Assembly (NCBI RefSeq): GCF_014216315.1
Contig: NZ_CP045702.1
Location: 186,001 to 250,000 of the forward strand
From: Streptomyces finlayi
Lineage (GTDB): Bacteria; Actinomycetota; Actinomycetes; Streptomycetales; Streptomycetaceae
DNA: 64,000 nucleotides
Reading direction: 5' to 3'
Shown: piece after piece, positions 56,999-64,000 of the stretch
How positions within the stretch are numbered: the stretch's first letter is position 1
Layout: every line of letters starts with the position of its first letter
The notes under the pieces: generated by a model
What the model was told of the DNA's origin: nothing
Database searches by the model: none
Seen by the model: only the letters and a program-made list of their open reading frames with translations
Made by a program: the position numbers and the translations under genes

Positions 56999-59059
56999 TC
57001 AGACCGTCGTTTCCATCGGATCAGGGCCGGCCGCCGGAAGCCGCAGGGTGAACACCGAGCCCTGGCCCGGCGTGCTCGTCACTCCCGCCGTCCCTCCGTG
57101 CGCCTCCGCCAGCTTGCGGACGATGGCCAGCCCGAGACCGCTGCCACCGGTCCGGCGGCTGCGTGACTTCTCTGCGCGCCAGAACCGTTCGAAGACGTAT
57201 GGCAGGTCCTCGGGGGCGATGCCGCCGCCGGTGTCGGCGACCTCCACCACCACCACCGCCTCGCCCGGAGCCCCGTCGCCCGCGTCCCCGGGCGCGGTCG
57301 CATACGCGCGCAGTGTCACGTGGCCACCGGGCGGGGTGTGACGTACAGCGTTGGACACCAGGTTGCCTACCGCTTGGCGCAGCCTCACCGGGTCGGCGTC
57401 GAGCGCGGGGGCCCGGTCGCGGCCGGCCGTGGGAACCACCGTGAGGCCGACTCCCGCGGCATCGGCCCCTGCCTGGTGGGCCGACGCGACCTGGGCGAGG
57501 AGCTCCTTGATCCGCACCGGCTCGGGGTGCAGCCGCAGCGCACCGGCATCGGCGGCGGCGAGGTCCTGGAGGTCGTCGATGATGTGCTGCAGCTGGACGG
57601 CCTCCTCCAGGAGTGAGGAGACGAACGTCGCGTCCGCTTCGGCGATGCCGTCCTGTGCACCCTCCAGCCACCCCCGTATGTTGCTCAGAGGCGTGCGCAG
57701 CTCGTGGGCGACATCACTGACCATCACCTTGCGCTGTTCCTCCAGCCGGGCACGGTGTGCGGACATGTCGTTGAACGCGGCGGCCAGCCGGCCGATCTCG
57801 TTGTCGCCCGCGACGACCACCTGCGACGGGCTCTCGCCGTCCCGCATGCGCTGAGCCGCTCCGGTCAGCGCGTGCAGCGGTCGTACGAGGCGGACCCCGG
57901 CGAGGACCGAGGCGCCGACGGAGAGTGCGAGGACCAGCGCCGCCGCGCTGATGATCTTCACTGTGTTCGCCGCGGACAGGTCGAAGCCGGGGACGGCGCC
58001 TCCGCCGGGGTCGGTGATGAACAGCAGCGCGGGTGAGGCGACGTACGAACTGAGCTGCTCCTGGCGGGCGATGCCGACGCACGAGGCGATGTCACGGTCG
58101 TTCTCGCTGTCCACGGGTGAGGGCGCGGCGTACGGAGTCGGCGTGGCGGACTCGGCAGGGGCGGCACTCGGCACGGGTGTCGGTGCGGGAAGGGCTGTGG
58201 GAAGGAGCTCGGCGCGGCTGTTCCACGAGAGGTCGAGGTCCAGCCGTACGGCTTCGCGGTCCTGCCGCTCCAGACACGCGTTGACGAGCTCGTTCAGTGC
58301 CCTCAGCGCCCGTTTCTCGGTCCCCGTGGGGCTGTCCAGCGCGTCCGTCGGGCACTGGCTGCTCCGCAGTCGGTCGGGATCGTTGCCCACGACCTGAATA
58401 CGGGGGCGCCCGCTCGCGGCCTCGACGACGTCCGAGGCGATCCCGGACCGGCTGAGGCACTGCACGGCGGCCTCGGCGGTGCGCCTCAACGACGTGCGTT
58501 CGGCCTGGGGCAGTCTGAACGGACCTACGGCCCGCGGGTCGATCCGGTCGTCGGCGGAGCGCTGCACCCCGTCCGCGCCGGGGGCCCCGACCGTCACGGA
58601 CACCGAACCGGAACCGTTCGCGCTTCCGTCCCCCGGTCCGTTCGCGCCCGGCATGGCTGTCACGGACAGGGGGTCCACGACGGCGGACGCCTGGTCCGGA
58701 AGAGCGGGTGGAGGCGGAGAGGAACCGGCGGAGTCGGCGACGGTCTCCCGGCTCTGCGTCGTCAGCGTGATCCGCCGGTCGGCCGACTCCGCCAGCTCGT
58801 CGACGGTGGCTCCCACACCGTCCCAGGTGGGGTGTTCGGCCGCGTAGGCGAGCAGGGAGTCGAGGATCCGGGTGTCGGCGGCCAGGTTGCGGCCCTGTTC
58901 CTGTTCGATCGCGCCGGACGTGGTCTGGACGGCCAGCCATGCGGTCGCGGCGACGGAACACGCCGCCACGAGCGCCGAGACGGCCAGCAGCCGGCCGAGC
59001 AGGCTCTTGCGCAGGGGCAGGCGCAGCCGCTGCACTCCGCGCTCAGCGCGCCGAAGCAC
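56999..59059 (-). CDS. Membrane sensor histidine kinase
   Basis: A 686-residue kinase. Helix 1 is at about 20-42 and a 300-residue extracytoplasmic region follows. That region has several Ser/Pro/Thr-rich linkers (for example PTPVPSAAPAESATPTPYAA). Helix 2 is at about 365-385, with HAMP (VRPLHALTGAAQRMRDGE), HisKA (VSDVAHELRTPLSNIRGWLE) and HATPase (VSNAVRHTPPGGHV, then GSGLGLAIVRKLAEAHGG). The GTG at 59059, eight bases after AAGGG, lies within the end of the response-regulator gene, so the pair is co-translated. Signal unknown; a cell-envelope cue is likely given the sortase beside it. Confidence 0.92.
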   Translation of the reverse strand: MLRRAERGVQRLRLPLRKSLLGRLLAVSALVAACSVAATAWLAVQTTSGAIEQEQGRNLAADTRILDSLLAYAAEHPTWDGVGATVDELAESADRRITLTTQSRETVADSAGSSPPPPALPDQASAVVDPLSVTAMPGANGPGDGSANGSGSVSVTVGAPGADGVQRSADDRIDPRAVGPFRLPQAERTSLRRTAEAAVQCLSRSGIASDVVEAASGRPRIQVVGNDPDRLRSSQCPTDALDSPTGTEKRALRALNELVNACLERQDREAVRLDLDLSWNSRAELLPTALPAPTPVPSAAPAESATPTPYAAPSPVDSENDRDIASCVGIARQEQLSSYVASPALLFITDPGGGAVPGFDLSAANTVKIISAAALVLALSVGASVLAGVRLVRPLHALTGAAQRMRDGESPSQVVVAGDNEIGRLAAAFNDMSAHRARLEEQRKVMVSDVAHELRTPLSNIRGWLEGAQDGIAEADATFVSSLLEEAVQLQHIIDDLQDLAAADAGALRLHPEPVRIKELLAQVASAHQAGADAAGVGLTVVPTAGRDRAPALDADPVRLRQAVGNLVSNAVRHTPPGGHVTLRAYATAPGDAGDGAPGEAVVVVEVADTGGGIAPEDLPYVFERFWRAEKSRSRRTGGSGLGLAIVRKLAEAHGGTAGVTSTPGQGSVFTLRLPAAGPDPMETTV

Positions 59060-59765
59060 GCGCGGCACCCTTCAGCGGGTCCATGAGCTTGTACCCGACC
59101 CCGAAGACCGTGAGCAGCCGGACCGGTCTGCGGGGCGCGCGCTCGATCTTCTTACGGAGGTTCATGATGTGCACATCGACGGTGCGGCTGCTGATGTACC
59201 GGTCGAAGCCGTGCAGTTCGGCGAGCAGTTGCTCGCGGGTGAAGACCCGCTCGGGCTCGGCGGCCATGGCCGTCAGGAGCCGGAACTCACCAGGCGTGCA
59301 CTCGACTCCCGTGCCGTCGACGGCCACCTCGTGGCGCACGGGATCGACCACGAGGGTTCCCACCCTCAGCACGTCGCCCTCCGCCCGGTCCCCGTCCCGC
59401 CGGGTCCGCCGCAGGAGCGTGCGCACGCGTGCCATGAGTTCCCGCGGGCTGTAGGGCTTGGTCATGTAGTCGTCCGCCCCCAGGTCGAGCCCGAGCAGCA
59501 GATCGTCCTCCGTGGCGCGGGCGGTCAGCATGAGGACCGCCAGTTCGCGCTGCTCGGACCGGAGTACGCGGAGCACGTCCAGTCCGTCGGCGCGCGGCAT
59601 CATCACGTCGAGGACGATCAGATCGGGTGCCCCCTGCCTGGCCTGCTCCAGCGCGGCGAGCCCGTCGGACACCACCGTGACCGCGTGTCCTTCGCGTTCG
59701 AGGTAGCGGCGGACCAGCTCGGCCTGTTTCGCGTCGTCTTCAGCGACTATGACGTTTGCGCACAC
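59043..59765 (-). CDS. OmpR-family response regulator
   Basis: A 240-residue response regulator, the partner of the kinase that overlaps its 3' end. The receiver has the acidic pair AEDDAKQAE, phospho-acceptor Asp in LIVLDVMMPRADGLDV and the conserved Lys in DDYMTKPYSPREL. The winged-helix domain ends SSRTVDVHIMNLRKKIERAP, then TVFGVGYKLM. The start is GTG at 59765 (MCANVIVAEDD). Targets are unknown; the adjacent sortase genes are candidates. Confidence 0.93.
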   Translation of the reverse strand: MCANVIVAEDDAKQAELVRRYLEREGHAVTVVSDGLAALEQARQGAPDLIVLDVMMPRADGLDVLRVLRSEQRELAVLMLTARATEDDLLLGLDLGADDYMTKPYSPRELMARVRTLLRRTRRDGDRAEGDVLRVGTLVVDPVRHEVAVDGTGVECTPGEFRLLTAMAAEPERVFTREQLLAELHGFDRYISSRTVDVHIMNLRKKIERAPRRPVRLLTVFGVGYKLMDPLKGAARASAR

Positions 59766-59824
59766 ACAAGTGATCGTAGAGGAGTCCGTTACCGCGGCCT
59801 TCCGCCGGGCGATTGCGGCGGCCG

Positions 59825-62013
59825 GGAGGGAATTGAGTACGAGAGCTCAGGCACGGCGCCGGCCCTCTTCCGGGGCGAGCCTCTGCCCGGCCTTCCGGGG
59901 CCGCTCGCCGACGCGGAACGCCAACGCCTCGCCCGGCAACGGCGCACGCTGCACCAGGACCGGGTCGAGTGCCTGGTACTCCTGGGCCGTTACCCGGACG
60001 CCCTGGACGACCTCATGTCCGTGCCCCTGGCCCAGCGGCACGACGAGCCGCTCGCAGCCCTGCGGATGCGCGCGCTGTACGGCAGCGGCCGGCAGGCCGA
60101 GGCGCTCAGCACGTACCAGGAAATGCGCCGCCGGCTCCTCGACGAGCTGGGCGTGGAGCCCGGCAAGGAACTCCGCGCGGTGCACCGGGCCGTACTGCGC
60201 AGTGACGACCGGCTGTTGCTGGGCAGGTCGACGCCGGCCGGCACCCTCGCTCCCGAGGACGCCGGGTCCCAGGAGTCCCCACCCCGGCCGCAGAAGACCG
60301 GTCGGCACCGCCCCCGCCGGAACGAACTCCCCGGCGACACCTCCTGCCTGGTCGGCCGCGAGACGGAACTCGCCCTGCTCACCGCTGCGGTGCCGCCGGA
60401 TTCGGTGTCAGTGGCGGCCGTCGACGGCACGGCGGGCGTCGGCAAGACGGCCCTGGTGGTGCGCGCCGCCTGGGCCCTCGCCGACGACTACCCCGACGGC
60501 TGCCTCTTCGTCGACCTCCACTCGTACGGAGCGGCCCACGAGAGCGTCGGCCCGCAGCGGGCTCTGCGCCGGCTGCTGCGCGCGGTCCGCGGGGGCGCCG
60601 GTGAACTTCCGGACGCCGCAGACGATCTGACGGACCTGGTCACCGCCTGGCGTGCGGCGACGAGCGCACTGCGGCTGCTCCTCGTCGTGGACGACGCCCG
60701 CAGTGCGGAGCAGGTGCGCCCTCTGCTGCCCGCGGGACCTGGGAGCCGGGTCCTGGTGGCGGGCCGGCAACGCCTGCCCGGCCTGGACGCCGGTCAACGC
60801 CTCACCGTGGAGCCGCTGGGCACGGACGATGCGGTCGGCCTGCTCCGCGAGCTCCTCGGGGAGGCGCGCGCGGACCGCGAGCCCGAGGCCGCATGTGAAC
60901 TCGCCGTGCGCTGCGGCGGCCTGCCCCTGGCGCTGCGCATCGCGGGGGCCCGGCTGCAGAACCGTCCGTCCTGGACCCTGGCCTTCCTGACCAACCGGAT
61001 GTCCGACGACGGACGGAGCCTCGGCGAGCTGCGTGCCGAGGACCGCAGTGTGGAGGCCGCCTTCCGGGTGTCCTACGACCTGCTTTCACCCGAACTACGG
61101 CGCAGCTTCCGCGCGTTGGGCCTGGCTCCCACCGTACGTTTCGACGGTCTCACCCTTGCCGTCGCACTGGGACGCTCCCGCACGGACGCCGAGGGACTTC
61201 TGGAGGATCTGGTCGACGCCAGCCTGCTTCAGCAGCCGCAGCCGGGCCGATACCGGCTGCACACACTCGTACGGGCGCACGCGCGGCGCCTCGCCGACGA
61301 GGCACCCGTGGAGGCCGCCGCGGATCGCGCCGCTGTTCTGAACCTCTACACGGCAGCCGGCCGCATCGCCGACGACTGGGGTCCTGAGGGCTTCCCGACC
61401 GGGCCCGACGTCGCCGGTTCGCCCTTCCACGGGTGGCGGGAAGCCTCGACCTGGCTGGACGCGGCGGGCGGGGAACTGGTCGACGTGGTGGCCTACGCGG
61501 CCGCCGCCGGACAGTACGACGACGCCTGCTGGATCGCCGAGTCAGAAGAACGGCCGGCCGCGAACGATCAACAAGACGCTGCGCTTCGTCGCCGATGCCC
61601 ACAAATCCCTCGGCCGGCACATGGAGGCCACGGGGCTGTTGCGACGGGCCGCCGAACTGGCCGCTCAGGCAGGGGACTTGCCGCTGCGTACGGTGTGTCT
61701 GTCCCGCCTCGCCGCCGCGGAACACGTCCAGGGCGATCTTCGCTCCGCCGTCGACACCCACCACGAGGCCCTGTCCACCCTCACCGAGCACACGAGCACG
61801 TGGCTGGAGATGGAGGTCCGAATCCGTCTCGCCCGCACCTACGTGGCAGCGGGCCGTCGCGCCGATGCTCGGCATGAGTTCCGCACGGCCCTCTCCCTGC
61901 CCGGAGCCGGCGACCACCCCAGGGAGTACGGCCAGGCGCGCGACGGGCTGAACCGTACGGCGTCGGCGGCCCAGTTGCTGAGGGCGGCGACCGCCGAGGG
62001 CGGAGGGAACTGA
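59825..62013 (+). pseudogene. AfsR/SARP-type regulator, N-terminally truncated and frameshifted
   Basis: The frame joins partway through a BTAD domain (APALFRGEPLPGLPGPLADA, YQEMRRRLLDELGVEPGKEL). It continues through an NB-ARC ATPase with Walker A VDGTAGVGKTALVVRAAWAL, LLLVVDDARSAEQVRPLLP and CGGLPLALRIAGARL, then winged-helix and TPR parts. The DNA-binding domain is missing: the gene is cut at the promoter of the response regulator. Near 61550 a deletion shifts frame, and the TPR end continues elsewhere (INKTLRFVADAHKSLGRHME ... to 62013). It is therefore dead as a transcription factor. Confidence 0.78.
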
Positions 62014-62232
62014 TCAACTCCCCGCGGCGTGGGCCGGAACGAGCGCGACGGGACGGTGCGCATGATCACGGTGGTGGGACCGGTGAGGGACGTGGTGTGC
62101 GGCAGCGCGGTCGGGTCCGGGAAGGCCTCGTCCCTGGATGAGGGGGTTGAGCCGGCCTCCGGGAGCGTGGGCCGGACTCGCGGAACAGGGTCCGGGCCAG
62201 GGAGCCCAGGCCTGGCTCACCGTGTTCAGGGA

Positions 62233-62285
62233 TGACATCCCCCTCACCTGCCGTGGACACGTCCGCGCCAGGTGAGGGGGTGTCA
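62233..62285. terminator. Strong hairpin between the AfsR remnant and the MFS gene
   Basis: The arms 62233-62250 and 62269-62285 pair over 17 bp with a single bulged T, around an 18-base loop. The right arm includes the MFS stop codon (62283-62285). It probably terminates from both sides. Confidence 0.75.
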
Positions 62286-63572
62286 CTCACGCCGCAGGAA
62301 CCGCCGAGGCAGTCCTCGATTCCGGTATCCAGGCTCCTCCTGCTCACCGGGCCGGAGAGGCGGAGGCGGCGCCCGTACGCCCGTGGCCGTTGCCAGGGCT
62401 GCCGCCGCAAGGGAGCAACCCGCCAGTAGCAGGAAGAGTGCGTCGTATCCGCCGAGAGGGCCGGACAGAACGGCGCCCGCCCACGGAGCGAGGGCCGCGG
62501 CGAGGGAGGCGGGCGCGGTCAGTACGGCCGAGAGACGGCCGTAGTGTGCCGTGCCCCAGCGGTCGGTGACGGCGGTGGCCTGCAGCAGGGTGAGGTTGCC
62601 GCGTACGACTCCGGCGCCGACGGAGAGTGCCACCAGCAGCGGAATCGGTCCGGGGACGAGGGCGAAAGCCGCCGTCGTGGCACTGCCGAGGGTGATGAGC
62701 ACGGCGGTACGGGTGGTCGCTGAGGTGCGGGCGGCGAAGCTCGCGTAGAGGGTGCGGCCGAGGGTCTGGCCGGCACCCCCGAGACCGAGAGCCCAGGCGG
62801 CCGCGGTGGTGCTCGCGCCACGTTCGTGCAGGAGAGGGACGAGACTGATGACGACCGCGTACATGGCGAAGCCGGACAGTGTGAAGGCGGCGGCCAGCAC
62901 CAGGAACGGACGGCTGCGGACCACCGGCGTACCACCCGTGACGGCCGGCGCCGGCTCTGCCGGAGGCCATGGTGCGCGCAGCGCGAGGGCATGGGCCGGG
63001 ATGGTGACGGCGGCGAGGATCGCGGCCAGAACGAGGTAGGTGGCGCGCCAGCTGAGGTGCTCGGCGAGGGCGGCGGTCAGCGGGGCGAAGACGGTGCTCG
63101 CCAGGCCGCCCGCGAGGGTGACGACGGTCAGGGCACGGACGCGGTCGGGTCCCCACCAGCGGGTGAGGGCTGCGAACGCGGGCGGGTAGAAGGTGGTGGC
63201 CATCGCGACGCCCGCGAGCAGCCAGCCCGCTGTGAAGCACGCCAGGCCGGGAGCGGTGGCGATGAGCAGGAGGGCCAGGGTTCCGAGCACCGAACCCGCT
63301 GTCATCACGGCGCGCGGACCCCTGCGGTCCAGGACGCGTCCGACGGGGATTCCGAACGCCGCGGACACGAGCAGAGCGGCCGAGAAGGCCGCGGTGGTGA
63401 CGGCCGGGGACCAGCCTGTGTCGGCGGTGATCCGGGAGTTGAGGACGGGAAAGGCGTAGTAGATGACGCCCCAGCTGGTGATCTGGGTGGCGCAGAGGGC
63501 GGGCAGGACGACGTGCGGCCGCGACCGGACCCCCGTCCTGGTCGCGGCCGCACCGGCCGGGAGCTGCGGCAT
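62283..63572 (-). CDS. MFS transporter
   Basis: A 429-residue major facilitator with 12 hydrophobic helices. The N-terminal half has SWGVIYYAFPVLNSRITADT and the MFS loop GRVLDRRGPRAVMTAGSVLG. The second half starts after a polar loop rich in Pro (about 195-215). The tail (RAPPPPLRPGEQEEPGYRNR) is cytoplasmic and basic. The ATG at 63572 is six bases after the stop of the flavoprotein gene, so both are in one operon. The sequence resembles oxalate/formate-antiporter-like carriers. The substrate is unknown; a link to arsenic genes is possible from the neighbour only. Confidence 0.88.
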   Translation of the reverse strand: MPQLPAGAAATRTGVRSRPHVVLPALCATQITSWGVIYYAFPVLNSRITADTGWSPAVTTAAFSAALLVSAAFGIPVGRVLDRRGPRAVMTAGSVLGTLALLLIATAPGLACFTAGWLLAGVAMATTFYPPAFAALTRWWGPDRVRALTVVTLAGGLASTVFAPLTAALAEHLSWRATYLVLAAILAAVTIPAHALALRAPWPPAEPAPAVTGGTPVVRSRPFLVLAAAFTLSGFAMYAVVISLVPLLHERGASTTAAAWALGLGGAGQTLGRTLYASFAARTSATTRTAVLITLGSATTAAFALVPGPIPLLVALSVGAGVVRGNLTLLQATAVTDRWGTAHYGRLSAVLTAPASLAAALAPWAGAVLSGPLGGYDALFLLLAGCSLAAAALATATGVRAPPPPLRPGEQEEPGYRNRGLPRRFLRRE

Positions 63573-63577
63573 GGAGG

Positions 63578-64000
63578 TCAGCAGCCACCGGAGGCGGCCG
63601 GGGCGCCGATGCCGACCTGGAGCGTGGCGGGCGCGGCGCAGCAGCCGCCGCCGTCGCTCGGGGCGGTTTCGGGCTCGTCGAAGAGGCCGGCGCCGCCACA
63701 GACTCCGGTCTCGGGCAGGACGAGTTCGACGCGCTCGGCGGCTTCCTGGTCTCCGGCGAGTGCCGCGGCGATGGAGCGGACCTGCTCGTAGCCGGTCATG
63801 GCCAGGAACGTCGGTGCCCGTCCGTAGGACTTCATTCCGACCAGGTAGACGTCCTTCTCCGGGTGGGAGAGCTCGTTGACGCCGTGCGGGTAGACGGTGC
63901 CGCACGAGTGCTGGTTGGGGTCGATGAGCGGGGCGAGGCCGGTGGGCGCCTGGAGGCGCTCGTCCAGGCCGAGGCGCAGCTCGGAGAGGAAGGAGAGGTC
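63578..64000 (-). CDS. Flavoprotein oxidoreductase, C-terminal part (cut by window edge)
   Basis: The last 140 residues of a flavin-containing oxidoreductase: LIDPNQHSCGTVYPHGVNEL, SHPEKDVYLVGMKSYGRAPT and FLAMTGYEQVRSIAAALAGD. The C-terminal tail is Cys/Gly-rich (ETGVCGGAGLF ... GGGCCAAP ... ASGGC). This tail and the body resemble the ArsO-like flavoproteins found in Streptomyces arsenic clusters, whose cysteine tail could bind metal or arsenite. The N-terminal FAD domain lies beyond the window. It is upstream of, and nearly abuts, the MFS gene. Confidence 0.8.
   Translation of the reverse strand, partial: DLSFLSELRLGLDERLQAPTGLAPLIDPNQHSCGTVYPHGVNELSHPEKDVYLVGMKSYGRAPTFLAMTGYEQVRSIAAALAGDQEAAERVELVLPETGVCGGAGLFDEPETAPSDGGGCCAAPATLQVGIGAPAASGGC

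Noticed and set aside
58872..61877. A 1001-codon frame that could be annotated as one large regulator
   Set aside because: Its first ~315 codons are antisense to the kinase and response-regulator genes. Only the part after about 59825 matches the AfsR family, and that part is truncated and shifts frame near 61550.

Overview
This is a high-GC actinobacterial chromosome window, almost certainly Streptomyces. Codon use is strongly GC-biased at third positions, genes overlap as ATGA/GTGA, and the gene content includes WhiB, a LitR/LitS carotenoid cluster, a class F sortase and an AfsR-type regulator. Pseudogenes and insertion-sequence scars are frequent, which fits an accessory, arm-like chromosomal region. 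I found no rRNA, tRNA or CRISPR array.

Region A (1-25,000) is a hypoxia/NO/dormancy island. It holds five tandem-domain universal stress proteins, a flavohaemoglobin, a complete arginine deiminase operon (arcA-arcB-arcC plus a YfcC-type carrier), pyruvate phosphate dikinase, a flavin-type split-barrel protein, a CBS-pair protein, a DosR/DevR-like response regulator, a DosS/DevS-like two-GAF histidine kinase, and a GAF-PP2C phosphatase whose GAF resembles that of the kinase. About a dozen promoters carry a 14-bp palindrome of the form GGGCCG-NN-CGGCCC, often as two copies 20-22 bp apart. Its geometry equals the core of the mycobacterial DosR box (GGGACTWWAGTCCC), so the island looks like one regulon controlled by the local response regulator. 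Its fermentative and glycolytic members (AdhE, a zinc alcohol dehydrogenase, GAPDH) and a P-type ATPase are decayed, while regulators, stress proteins and the arginine pathway are intact.

Region B (25,000-28,000) has small genes between transposase scars: a tendamistat-like secreted protein, a GYD-domain protein, a WhiB-like regulator and a Dps ferritin.

Region C (28,300-42,000) is the light-induced isorenieratene-type carotenoid cluster. crtE-crtI-crtB-(Rieske) run on the + strand, and an FAD oxidoreductase-crtY-crtT-crtU run on the - strand. They are followed by the divergent litR (B12-binding MerR) and litS (ECF sigma) pair, whose shared promoter region holds a 10-15-10 inverted repeat, and by a spore-photoproduct-lyase-like radical SAM gene.

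Region D (42,000-51,100) has small conserved hypotheticals and then a locus that looks like scavenging of cyanophycin or a related beta-aspartyl peptide: a secreted cyanophycinase-like peptidase, an ABC amino-acid importer (binding protein, permease, ATPase), an M20 metallopeptidase, a second but broken cyanophycinase, and an RpiR regulator. No cyanophycin synthetase is in the window.

Region E (51,100-64,000) has a dienelactone hydrolase, a haloalkane-dehalogenase-like enzyme with Glu in place of the nucleophilic Asp, an ankyrin protein, remnants of an Orn/Lys/Arg decarboxylase, a class F sortase with a likely surface-protein partner, an OmpR-type two-component system, a broken AfsR-type regulator, an MFS transporter and the end of a flavoprotein oxidoreductase.
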